A DNA stretch of 9,355 nucleotides from Candidatus Bathyarchaeota archaeon B63 (GTDB lineage: Archaea; Thermoproteota; Bathyarchaeia; Bathyarchaeales; DTEX01), in NCBI GenBank assembly GCA_001593845.1, contig LUCF01000039.1:1-9355 (forward strand). Direction: 5' to 3'. The notes below the pieces were generated by a model. That model had not been told where the DNA came from, did not search any database, and saw only the letters and a list, made by a program, of their open reading frames with translations. Both the position numbers and the translations under genes were made by a program. Below, piece by piece: positions 1 to 5,083 of this stretch; the first letter of the stretch is position 1; each line of letters begins with the position of its first letter.

Positions 1-1
1 A

Positions 2-250
2 ATTCTATGCTACGACGGCGAGATAAAGAGGATACCAGCAGTCTCTGCGGAGAAGATAGTTGACTTGACCGGGGCAGGAGACACTTACGTGGCCGGCTTT
101 ATTCTTGAGTATCTGAGGACTGGAAAGCCGGGATGGTCAGCCCTCTTCGCCTCCGGAGTAGCCTCATTCACAATAGAAGGATTGGGAACCTCAACTATCC
201 CCACAAGAGAAGATGTTCTAACACGACTAAAGAGCATTAAAGACTATTAA
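2..250 (+). CDS. PfkB-family carbohydrate/nucleoside kinase, C-terminal part (5' truncated)
   Basis: This is the last 82 codons of an ATP-dependent sugar or nucleoside kinase of the ribokinase (PfkB) superfamily; the rest lies upstream of the window. The reading frame is open from base 2 to the TAA at 248-250. Visible is the PfkB signature 2, DLTGAGDTYVAGF (about bases 62-100), which carries the anion-hole GAGD motif and the catalytic-base Asp. It is followed by the usual helical tail ending in IPTREDVLTRLKS. Family members phosphorylate ribose, fructose-6-P, KDG, adenosine and related compounds. The substrate-binding N-terminal part is missing, so the substrate cannot be assigned. It lies about 130 bases upstream of tpiA on the same strand, with a TATA-like box between them, so co-transcription with tpiA is possible but not required. 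The family call is secure; the specificity is unknown. Confidence 0.9.
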   Translation: MLCYDGEIKRIPAVSAEKIVDLTGAGDTYVAGFILEYLRTGKPGWSALFASGVASFTIEGLGTSTIPTREDVLTRLKSIKDY

Positions 251-258
251 TATGCCCA

Positions 259-268
259 TTTTATAAAG
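259..268 (+). promoter_or_regulatory. TATA box candidate upstream of tpiA
   Basis: TTTTATAAAG lies just after the kinase stop codon and resembles the archaeal box A. Transcription would begin near base 290, giving a leader of roughly 95-125 bases before tpiA, long for an archaeon. A weaker A-rich stretch near 356-366 could be a second, closer site. This is a sequence resemblance only. Confidence 0.4.
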
Positions 269-383
269 TAAAAATTCCGCGCAAGGAGAATATCCGATTT
301 TTGGCTACGCGTCTTCAACCCAGCCATACCCAGAAACCCCAAGATCTTGAGGAAAGAGTAAAAAGCCACCGGCATGATATAGG

Positions 384-1109
384 ATGACTTGTAGGGCAGC
401 CGAGGCGATCATCTTGGAGATAAGGACGCCCATAATAATCGTGAACTATAAGACCTACGCTGAGGGGACGGGGAGGAGGGCCCTCGAGCTCTCCAAGGCA
501 GCCGAAGCCGTAAGCAGAGAGACCGGGGTATGCTTCGCCGTGGCCCCGCAGTTCGTCGATATACCCATCATCGTGAGGGCCGTTGACTTGCCAGTCTTCG
601 CCCAGCACATAGACCCAATCAAGCCTGGAAGCCACACTGGCCACATCCTCCCAGAGGCTGTGAAGGAGGCCGGGGCAGCCGGGACGCTGATCAACCACTC
701 CGAACGCAGATTGAGGCTAGCGGACATCGATGCGGCCACAACCCGAGCCCGTGAGGTCGGCCTAGCCACCGTCATATGCACAAATAACGCCCAGGTCAGC
801 GCGGCAGCTGCGGCCCTGAACCCCACGATGATAGCCGTGGAGCCCCCTGAGCTCATCGGCACCGGGATACCGGTCTCAAAGGCGAAGCCTGAGGTCGTAA
901 CCGGCACTGTCGAGTTGGTGAGGAGGGTCAACCGGGAGGTCACGATCCTCTGCGGGGCCGGAATAACGAGTGGGGACGATGTAGCCGCGGCCCTGAAGCT
1001 CGGAACTGAGGGGGTTCTTGTCGCGAGTGGGATAGTGAAGGCGAAGGACCCATACATGGTGATGAGGAACTTCGCAGAGGCGGCGAGGCGGCATGAAGGT
1101 AACCCTTGA
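384..1109 (+). CDS. tpiA: Triosephosphate isomerase, archaeal type
   Basis: It interconverts dihydroxyacetone phosphate and glyceraldehyde 3-phosphate in cytosolic glycolysis and gluconeogenesis. The protein is a short archaeal TIM barrel. With ATG 384 the numbering gives: NYKTY at 21-25 with catalytic Lys23; HSERR with catalytic His105; AVEPPELIGTG with catalytic Glu153; phosphate-binding CGAGI at 190-194; and VLVASG near 211-216. The long conserved block AQHIDPIKPGSHTGH at 73-87 is typical of archaeal enzymes. The length is 241 residues from this ATG, whereas archaeal enzymes are about 225-230. The first 10 residues are outside the family alignment and no Shine-Dalgarno precedes ATG 384. 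A TTG at 414 has GAGGCGAT just upstream and would give 231 residues, so 414 may be the true start. The 3' end overlaps the DUF89 gene by 17 bases, which suggests translational coupling. Confidence 0.97.
   Translation: MTCRAAEAIILEIRTPIIIVNYKTYAEGTGRRALELSKAAEAVSRETGVCFAVAPQFVDIPIIVRAVDLPVFAQHIDPIKPGSHTGHILPEAVKEAGAAGTLINHSERRLRLADIDAATTRAREVGLATVICTNNAQVSAAAAALNPTMIAVEPPELIGTGIPVSKAKPEVVTGTVELVRRVNREVTILCGAGITSGDDVAAALKLGTEGVLVASGIVKAKDPYMVMRNFAEAARRHEGNP
402..416 (+). promoter_or_regulatory. Shine-Dalgarno and TTG: alternative tpiA start
   Basis: GAGGCGATC (402-410) matches 8 of 9 bases of the archaeal anti-16S consensus GAGGTGATC and ends 3 bases before TTG 414-416, which is in frame with tpiA. 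Starting here removes the ten N-terminal residues that do not align with known archaeal enzymes. I think it more likely than ATG 384. Confidence 0.5.
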
Positions 1110-1977
1110 CTGTGCACCCTGCCTCCTCCAAAGGGGATACAGGGAGATACTCGAGGCGACGGAGGACCCGGAGATCAGGTTTGAAGCCGTCCAGCGGCTG
1201 CTCCGCATGCTCAGCGAGAGCTTCAGCCCAGTAGCCGTGCCAGCGGCGATCGGAACCCTCAGGGAGAGGCTCATTAAGGAGGTGACGGGGAACCCTGACC
1301 CATACGCCGAGAAGAAGAGGATCTCCAACATTGAGGCCTTGAAGATCCTGCCGTACGCTGAGGAGATTATCTCCTCAAAGGGGGATGCGGAGTCACGTTT
1401 CCGAGCGGCATGCCTCATCGCGATGGTTGGAAACATCATAGAGTTCGATATCCCAGACCACAAGTTCACATTCGAGGAGATCGGGGAACTCATAGAGAGG
1501 GCTGAGATGGACCTGGCGATAGATGACATCCAAGAGGCCTTCGAGGCCGCGCGGAGATCAGAGAGGATAATGCTTCTGACTGATAATGCCGGCGAGATAG
1601 CCTTCGATACGCTCCTAGTGAAGGAGCTGAAGGAAGCCTCGGGGAATGCTGAGGTGATAGTCGCCGTCAAGGGAGGCCCCGTGATCAACGATGCAACAAT
1701 GGAGGATGCGTTGACCGTTGGGATGGACAAGGCCGCTGACAGGATAGTGACGACGGGGTCGGACATGGTAGGCCTCATCATCCATGAATGCAGCGACGAG
1801 TTCCTCAGGATATATGAGTCCTCGGACTTCATAGTCGCGAAGGGCATGGCTCACGCCGAGACCCTGACGGAGCTCGAGCTGAGCAAGCCTCACCTCCTCC
1901 TTCTAAGAACGAAATGCCCCACCGTGGCCAGATACTTCGGGACGCCTAAGGACAAGAACATAGCGAAGATCATCTAA
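1093..1977 (+). CDS. DUF89-family metal-dependent phosphatase (ARMT1-like, damage-control type)
   Basis: The 294-residue protein belongs to the DUF89 family, whose studied members are divalent-metal-dependent phosphatases acting on reactive or misplaced phosphometabolites. Visible family features are an N-terminal Cys pair, CAPC (7-10), found in the stand-alone prokaryotic subfamily; VGNIIEFD (112-119); TDNAGEIAFD (163-172), with Asp164 and Asn165 as probable metal ligands; KGGPVINDAT (193-202); and SSDFIVAKGMAHAETL (243-258), with Asp245 as a probable further ligand. The length is normal for the archaeal subfamily. The start ATG lies within the tpiA end (17-base overlap) and is preceded by a GAGGCGGC-like sequence. 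The overlap suggests coupled translation and, by inference, a role near triose- or sugar-phosphate metabolism. The substrate is not deducible from sequence. The family call is strong, the damage-control role is family knowledge, and the tie to triose phosphates is inference. Confidence 0.9.
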   Translation: MKVTLDCAPCLLQRGYREILEATEDPEIRFEAVQRLLRMLSESFSPVAVPAAIGTLRERLIKEVTGNPDPYAEKKRISNIEALKILPYAEEIISSKGDAESRFRAACLIAMVGNIIEFDIPDHKFTFEEIGELIERAEMDLAIDDIQEAFEAARRSERIMLLTDNAGEIAFDTLLVKELKEASGNAEVIVAVKGGPVINDATMEDALTVGMDKAADRIVTTGSDMVGLIIHECSDEFLRIYESSDFIVAKGMAHAETLTELELSKPHLLLLRTKCPTVARYFGTPKDKNIAKII

Positions 1978-2023
1978 AGGATTTTGAGCCGCGAGAGCTA
2001 AGGATTAGACGGAAGGCCAAGAG

Positions 2024-2656
2024 ATGCTGACGAGGATCAAACGGAGAATCCAATCCGCATTGAGCGCGGAGGCGAGGATAGCCCATAGGATGGGGTTAAC
2101 CCCGAACCACCTCAGCATCGCAGGGGTCGCCCTCGGCCTCCTCTCCGGCGTAACCTACTGGCTCGCGGGGATGAGCATAGCCGCCTCAGACCCGATCATG
2201 GGCAAGGGATACCTCATCGCGGCCGTCCTCCTACTCATAGCATCCGGTTTCCTAGACGCCCTCGACGGGGCCCTCGCTAGGCTCTACGGGGAGACGACGA
2301 GTAGGGGAGGGTTCCTCGACTCCCTGCTTGACAGATACGTCGACTCAGCCGTATACTCGGGCATCATGCTGGGCGGGCTATGCGACCTCCCATGGGGACT
2401 TCTAGCACTTATAGGGTCCCTGCTGACCAGCTATGCCAGGGCGAGGTCCGAGGCCGAAGACATCCGCATGGAGTCAGTCGGCCTCTTCGAGAGGGCTGAG
2501 AGGATACTGCTGATCTCCGCCTTCAGCCTCCTCAACATCATCTGGGCGAATGCCCTCCGCTGGGGAGTCATCATCCTCGCATTCGCCACCAACTTCACAG
2601 TCTTACAAAGAGCCGCGTTCTTCTTCAAGAAGACCTCCAGTGATCAGGCGGAATAA
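2024..2656 (+). CDS. CDP-alcohol phosphatidyltransferase, probable archaetidylinositol phosphate synthase
   Basis: This 210-residue integral membrane enzyme transfers an alcohol head group to a CDP-activated archaeal lipid. The complete family signature is present: Asp78, Asp81-Gly82, Ala85-Arg86, Gly95, Asp99 and Asp103, exactly in the D-x2-DG-x2-AR-x8-G-x3-D-x3-D spacing that binds Mg2+ and CDP. It is preceded by GLTPNHLS (24-31), usual for the family. Hydrophobic segments near 31-50, 62-78, 107-138, 160-176 and 178-195 agree with the six-helix fold. GLFERAER (153-160) resembles archaetidylinositol-phosphate synthases, which use L-myo-inositol 1-phosphate, so this substrate is my first choice; glycerol- or serine-type transferases remain possible. 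The gene begins 46 bases after the DUF89 stop with no obvious TATA box between, so it is probably read from the tpiA promoter. It ends 33 bases from the convergent rps26e stop. Confidence 0.9.
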   Translation: MLTRIKRRIQSALSAEARIAHRMGLTPNHLSIAGVALGLLSGVTYWLAGMSIAASDPIMGKGYLIAAVLLLIASGFLDALDGALARLYGETTSRGGFLDSLLDRYVDSAVYSGIMLGGLCDLPWGLLALIGSLLTSYARARSEAEDIRMESVGLFERAERILLISAFSLLNIIWANALRWGVIILAFATNFTVLQRAAFFFKKTSSDQAE

Positions 2657-2661
2657 AAAAG
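2654..2661 (-). terminator. T-tract terminator candidate for rps26e
   Basis: Read on the minus strand, a run of six T (from A2655-A2660) follows the rps26e stop codon by about 30 bases. Archaeal polymerases commonly terminate at such tracts without a hairpin. The tract overlaps the stop codon of the convergent transferase gene. Confidence 0.45.
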
Positions 2662-2689
2662 GCTACGGGACCTCGGCCTTCCGGGGTTC

Positions 2690-2974
2690 TCACCTTCTCC
2701 CCCTGCTCTTCCGGGTCTCCTTAGACCTCACCTTTACGATGCCTATGTGAACGGCGCATGAGACACAATAATACTTCGTATCGACACGGCCCGGCAGGTA
2801 CGCGCCCTTCTGGCGGAGCTCCCTAGCGAGGGTCGGATCTACGAGGGAGATCCTCCGAGTGGACTTCTTCGCCTTATCCCTCGGGACCATCTCCCCACAC
2901 ATGCTGCACTGGACATACCCGCTTCTGCCCTTCTGCCCCTTCGATCTTCCTCTACTCTTCCGTTTAATCGGCAT
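2690..2974 (-). CDS. rps26e: Small-subunit ribosomal protein S26e
   Basis: S26e is a component of the archaeal/eukaryotic 30S/40S subunit that sits near the mRNA exit channel. With ATG at 2974 the protein has 94 residues. It has a basic N terminus (MPIKRKSRGR), a zinc-binding four-cysteine site formed by CSMC (23-26) and CVSC (70-73), the family block VPRDKA (30-35), YYCVSCAVH (68-76), and a basic tail. All of this follows S26e closely. A GTG at 2983 would add MKR; I prefer ATG 2974 because family members start with MPKK/MPIK-like sequence and a GTGA element lies 5 bases before it. It has its own promoter, is divergent from the 71-residue zinc protein gene and convergent with the transferase gene. 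Its presence argues against a euryarchaeal source. Confidence 0.96.
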   Translation of the reverse strand: MPIKRKSRGRSKGQKGRSGYVQCSMCGEMVPRDKAKKSTRRISLVDPTLARELRQKGAYLPGRVDTKYYCVSCAVHIGIVKVRSKETRKSRGRR

Positions 2975-3036
2975 CCTCTTCACGCTTATGAGCCCTAAAC
3001 CCTAAATTAGCCAAATAGAAAAGGAGGGACTTCACA

Positions 3037-3050
3037 CTTATATCTTTCTA
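3037..3050 (-). promoter_or_regulatory. Promoter (BRE/TATA) of rps26e
   Basis: On the minus strand TAGAAAGATATAAG combines a purine-rich BRE-like element with a TATA box at 3037-3044. Transcription would start near base 3014, leaving a leader of about 40 bases to ATG 2974. Spacing and composition are typical of archaeal promoters. Confidence 0.6.
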
Positions 3051-3199
3051 AAAACGAATGTTCGGCCGCGGGGGCTCAGCCAGCAGAGACTTAAATCCTC
3101 CGGCTTAAAGAGATCTATGGGGATGCCTCTAAGGCGCCGATATAGCCGACCGCACAGAGAAATCAGAATCTGAAAATTAAAATAGGCCGAATGCCGGGC

Positions 3200-3210
3200 A
3201 TAAATTTAAG
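3200..3210 (+). promoter_or_regulatory. TATA box of the 71-residue zinc-protein gene
   Basis: ATAAATTTAAG is 53 bases before the TTG start at 3263. The predicted transcription start is near 3230-3236, giving a leader of about 30 bases that holds the ribosome binding sequence GGCGGGATC (3249-3257). Confidence 0.55.
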
Positions 3211-3211
3211 A

Positions 3212-3237
3212 GGATGATCGCCGGAAGATTATCATCC
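3212..3237. promoter_or_regulatory. Inverted repeat over the expected transcription start (operator candidate)
   Basis: GGATGAT (3212-3218) and ATCATCC (3231-3237) are perfect inverted copies separated by 12 bases. The repeat begins one base after the TATA box and reaches the predicted start site, where archaeal repressors commonly bind to block polymerase recruitment. The arm centres are 19 bases apart, not a simple multiple of the 10.5-base helical turn, so an RNA hairpin is an alternative only if transcription starts earlier than predicted. Confidence 0.35.
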
Positions 3238-3262
3238 CAGGGGTACTAGGCGGGATCAACTG

Positions 3263-3478
3263 TTGGGGAAGGTCTCGAAGGGCACGCTCTGCAGCGTGGA
3301 TGGATGCGGGAGGGAAGCCGTACGGTCGCTCTCAGCTGCCAGCGTGGAGAAGGCCGGCTTAAAGATTAAGGGAGCACGTAGGGCATACCTATGCAGGCAG
3401 CATTATAAGGAATATAAGAAGGCAACGAAGAAGGAGAAGACCCTTGAGAGGTGGCGATACAAGGGTCAGCTCCTCTGA
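3263..3478 (+). CDS. Small basic Cys/His (zinc-finger-like) protein of unknown function
   Basis: This 71-residue, strongly basic protein probably binds one zinc ion through Cys10 and Cys15 (CSVDGC) and Cys44 and His47 (CRQH), a Cx4C...Cx2H arrangement. Between them is a stretch of about 28 residues (EAVRSLSAASVEKAGLKIKG); after it comes a lysine-rich helix (YKEYKKATKKEK) and a short C-terminal WRYKG. It has no transmembrane segment or signal peptide, so it is cytosolic. The TTG start is supported by GGCGGGATC five bases upstream and by the coding region beginning only there. I recall similar short proteins annotated as hypothetical in TACK archaea, but I cannot name a family. Its charge, size and zinc site suggest RNA or ribosome association, which would suit the rps26e neighbour; this is inference. 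It has its own promoter with an operator-like inverted repeat. Confidence 0.8.
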   Translation: MGKVSKGTLCSVDGCGREAVRSLSAASVEKAGLKIKGARRAYLCRQHYKEYKKATKKEKTLERWRYKGQLL

Positions 3479-3485
3479 CCGCATA

Positions 3486-3593
3486 TTAAGGTCTGAGAAT
3501 CTCCAGGCGGATTCCCGGTTTATCCAGATCATCACGCTCCTCCGGCAGCACAGAAACAATGAGAATCGCAGCTAAAGCCCTAGACTTCCTCAT
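3486..3593 (-). CDS. Candidate 35-residue peptide with signal-peptide-like N terminus
   Basis: On the minus strand an ATG at 3593 opens a 35-codon frame ending at TAA 3488-3486. The N terminus MRKSRALAAILIVSVLP has two basic residues followed by a hydrophobic run, as in a Sec signal peptide or single membrane anchor; the rest is charged (EERDDLDKPGIRLEILRP). GGTGG lies 4 bases before the ATG, and AT-rich TATA-like sequence (ATAAATAA, complement of 3634-3641) lies about 45 bases upstream, which is the right geometry for an archaeal promoter. It is downstream of, and in the same orientation as, the membrane-protein gene, about 240 bases away. It may be a real small secreted or membrane peptide, the remnant of a decayed longer gene, or chance. 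The sequence shows the signals; expression is not shown. Confidence 0.35.
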   Translation of the reverse strand: MRKSRALAAILIVSVLPEERDDLDKPGIRLEILRP

Positions 3594-3633
3594 AACCCAC
3601 CAATAAAAATCAAACAAAGCAACTTATTTTTTG

Positions 3634-3641
3634 TTATTTAT
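3634..3641 (-). promoter_or_regulatory. TATA-like box upstream of the 35-residue ORF
   Basis: Minus-strand ATAAATAA, with a second A-rich run at 3623-3633, would place a transcription start near 3600-3611, giving the candidate peptide gene a leader of about 7-18 bases. The same DNA could equally act as a plus-strand T-rich terminator for the zinc-protein gene. Confidence 0.3.
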
Positions 3642-3750
3642 TCCCCTGTAGGAGCCGCCAAAAATTTTCAGATGGACTCATCCCAAAAAGATCATCTGGA
3701 GGTGAAGGCCGTCTCGGGATCCAAATACTCTTCGGATTTTCCTGGTGGTG

Positions 3751-3773
3751 AAAAAGATAAGTTAAACGAAAAA
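3751..3773 (-). terminator. Double T-tract terminator candidate for the membrane-protein gene
   Basis: On the minus strand two runs of five T (from A3769-A3773 and A3751-A3755) follow the stop of the membrane-protein gene by about 58 and 76 bases. This matches the oligo-T terminators of archaea. Confidence 0.4.
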
Positions 3774-3830
3774 CCCGGTCTCAGCACCCTTCCACTCTCT
3801 CCGCCAGTTACAGCTTAGGTGGCTATGCCC

Positions 3831-4748
3831 TCACCAGCGAAGAGATGCTTGATGCTGAGTTCTGACCCTGACCCCGCATCGAGGGCAGTATACCGCGTCT
3901 GAGGGAAGCCTCTGACCACACTTGTAGCAGAACCTCGGATGATAACCAGCCGCCGGGAAGCCCGGCCTGTACGGCCTATAAGCCGCGGCGAGTCCCTCCT
4001 CAGCCCTCAGCGAGTAGTACAGGTGGGTCAGCGCTATCGGCTGCAGGGGCTTAACAAGGGAGATGGCTGTATTTATGATGAAGAGCCTGATATAGCCGGT
4101 TACCATAAGGTCGCTTGATATCATCTCCGCTATGGCTGCCCCGAGAACCACCAGGACAGCAATGAAGAGAAGTATCGAGAAGGCCTGCCACGGCCGCCTC
4201 ATCGCCATCTCCTTGCTTCTTCGGAGGCTCCCGTAGACGCCCCTCCCCTCTATCATTATTAGTTGCGTCGCCAGACTGAAGAGGACGGCGATTATTATCC
4301 CGGGGATTATGAATAGGAAAAGCCCAAGGACCACTAGGAGATCCCTTATAAGCGCGGCTGATAGGAGATAGATGGCCTTAGAAGCCGCGGCATCAAGGCT
4401 GGACCGCAGGCCTGCAGGCTTCCCCTCTATGATGTCTGAGGCGTACTTCACGATTAAGCCTGAGGGGATGGCCTCGATTACCAAGCTGATCACGCTGAAG
4501 ATCATGACTATCGGAGTCGTGAACGTCAAGTAATCGATCAGTCTGATAAGGAAGTCCTCAGTGAATCCAGGCTCCATCACGAATGGGGGAATCATATCGA
4601 GGGCAAGCTTCCACAAAACCGTATTTATCAATCCCACGGTCAGGAACGGGAAGAAAAGAAGATTGAAGCCCCTGGAGTATAGGCTGAGGGACCCGGCGAT
4701 TATGCCCCAAGTAGACCCAGCATGGCCGTGGTTATGATAATCCATCAT
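3831..4748 (-). CDS. Polytopic membrane protein with C-terminal zinc ribbon, function unknown
   Basis: The protein has 305 residues with hydrophobic helices near 27-50, 76-100, 126-147, 148-166, 187-212 and 219-241. A segment FLFIIPGIIIAVLFSLA (144-160), followed by a Glu and a Ser-Lys-Glu helix (EGRGVYGSLRRSKEM), resembles the repeated helix unit of DUF975-like and glycerophosphodiesterase-type membrane domains. After a Pro/Tyr-rich linker (257-272) comes a zinc ribbon, CYKCG (274-278) and CPRCG (288-292), probably cytosolic. The N terminus has a His-rich HNHGH (5-9). The start ATGATG has GGATGACTGA just upstream; either ATG (4748 or 4745) may be used. It has its own TATA box and stands alone on the minus strand between two plus-strand blocks. 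No catalytic motif is seen. A membrane-anchoring or assembly role with the ribbon as a protein- or nucleic-acid-binding module is only inference. Confidence 0.8.
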   Translation of the reverse strand: MMDYHNHGHAGSTWGIIAGSLSLYSRGFNLLFFPFLTVGLINTVLWKLALDMIPPFVMEPGFTEDFLIRLIDYLTFTTPIVMIFSVISLVIEAIPSGLIVKYASDIIEGKPAGLRSSLDAAASKAIYLLSAALIRDLLVVLGLFLFIIPGIIIAVLFSLATQLIMIEGRGVYGSLRRSKEMAMRRPWQAFSILLFIAVLVVLGAAIAEMISSDLMVTGYIRLFIINTAISLVKPLQPIALTHLYYSLRAEEGLAAAYRPYRPGFPAAGYHPRFCYKCGQRLPSDAVYCPRCGVRVRTQHQASLRW

Positions 4749-4780
4749 TCAGTCATCCTAGGAAAGATTTTCTCCATACA

Positions 4781-4792
4781 CTTATTAAAAGG
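4781..4792 (-). promoter_or_regulatory. Promoter TATA box of the membrane-protein gene
   Basis: Minus-strand CCTTTTAATAAG is centred about 38 bases before ATG 4748, giving a predicted leader of only about 10 bases that contains GGATGA, a plausible ribosome binding site. Confidence 0.55.
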
Positions 4793-4862
4793 CTGAGGAA
4801 TCCCCAGTCCAGTAAGAATCTTGGGTTGCATCCGGCTCTTCATCGCCGTTACGTTCCCGCAG

Positions 4863-4887
4863 TGCTTCCATCCCATCTGGGGAAGCA
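4863..4887. repeat. Perfect 7-bp inverted repeat (hairpin or operator)
   Basis: TGCTTCC (4863-4869) and GGAAGCA (4881-4887) are perfect inverted copies with an 11-base loop. A competing smaller hairpin, GAAGC (4882-4886) with GCTTC (4892-4896), uses the right arm. It sits 38 bases upstream of a TATA box, so it may be a regulator site rather than a transcribed hairpin. Confidence 0.35.
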
Positions 4888-4924
4888 TGACGCTTCTGGA
4901 TGACCCTGTATAAACTCGCGCTTC

Positions 4925-4934
4925 CTTATATAGG
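4925..4934 (+). promoter_or_regulatory. Distal TATA box upstream of fen
   Basis: CTTATATAGG is the best box-A match in this intergenic region but lies about 180 bases before the fen start. It could drive a long fen leader, a small RNA, or the 26-codon ORF at 4967-5047. Confidence 0.4.
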
Positions 4935-4995
4935 GACTATAAAGAAACCTTTTTCGGGTGAAAGCCATGCAGAAAACAAGGGCAGAAACAGATGG

Positions 4996-5083
4996 GGACG
5001 GTCTGGAGGATGTAAAAGGGAAGTCCTGCCCTAAAAAAGTTTTATAGGCATAATAATCGTACACCCTAATGTGGACGGTCTGG
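4996..5083 (+). repeat. 11-base direct repeat pair upstream of fen
   Basis: GGACGGTCTGG occurs at 4996-5006 and again at 5073-5083, 77 bases apart, each downstream of one of the two TATA boxes. The second copy is close to the predicted start region of the proximal promoter. This could be a paired regulator site or the trace of a small duplication; the flanks do not match beyond about two further bases. Confidence 0.3.
5039..5047 (+). promoter_or_regulatory. Proximal TATA box of fen
   Basis: GTTTTATAG precedes the fen ATG by about 70 bases; transcription would start near 5070, giving a leader of about 40 bases. The GGGATC just before ATG 5112 (5106-5111) is a partial ribosome binding site. 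Confidence 0.5.

Larger units (their letters stand above)
2984..3262. other. Divergent intergenic region between rps26e and the small zinc-protein gene
   Basis: It holds a minus-strand TATA box for rps26e, a plus-strand TATA box and inverted repeat for the downstream gene, and about 140 bases between them with no supported feature. Within the middle part, 3117-3173 could encode an arginine-rich 18-residue peptide (MGMPLRRRYSRPHREIRI), but nothing else supports it. I found no tRNA, C/D-box RNA or other RNA gene. Confidence 0.5.
3479..3830. other. Long convergent intergenic region with small-ORF candidates
   Basis: These 352 bases separate two convergent genes, which is long for a compact archaeal chromosome. 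AT-rich DNA at 3602-3641 can serve as a plus-strand T-tract terminator (3627-3632, 3637-3639) and as minus-strand TATA boxes. A minus-strand 35-residue ORF (3486-3593) with a signal-peptide-like start and a weaker plus-strand 48-residue ORF (3672-3818) are described separately. An imperfect hairpin, CAGATG (3669-3674) with CATCTG (3693-3698), is also present. A-runs at 3751-3755 and 3769-3773 are T-tracts on the minus strand. Confidence 0.5.

Noticed and set aside
876..1847. 323-residue minus-strand ORF opposite tpiA and the DUF89 gene
   Set aside because: Ser/Ile/Leu-rich translation typical of an antisense shadow of GC-rich coding DNA; both plus-strand genes are clearly real.
2993..3006. 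Two copies of CCCTAAA resembling a plant-type telomere repeat
   Set aside because: Only two units, in a short rps26e leader on a presumably circular chromosome; chance.
3062..3135. tRNA-like opening GCCGCGGGGGCTCAGCC on the plus strand
   Set aside because: The acceptor/D-arm resemblance is not followed by a pairing anticodon stem, a TTCNANNC T-loop or a matching 3' acceptor strand, with or without an intron.
4849..5064. 71-residue minus-strand ORF in the fen upstream region
   Set aside because: GTG start without ribosome binding site, low-complexity composition without any family resemblance, and it lies across the plus-strand promoter signals of fen.
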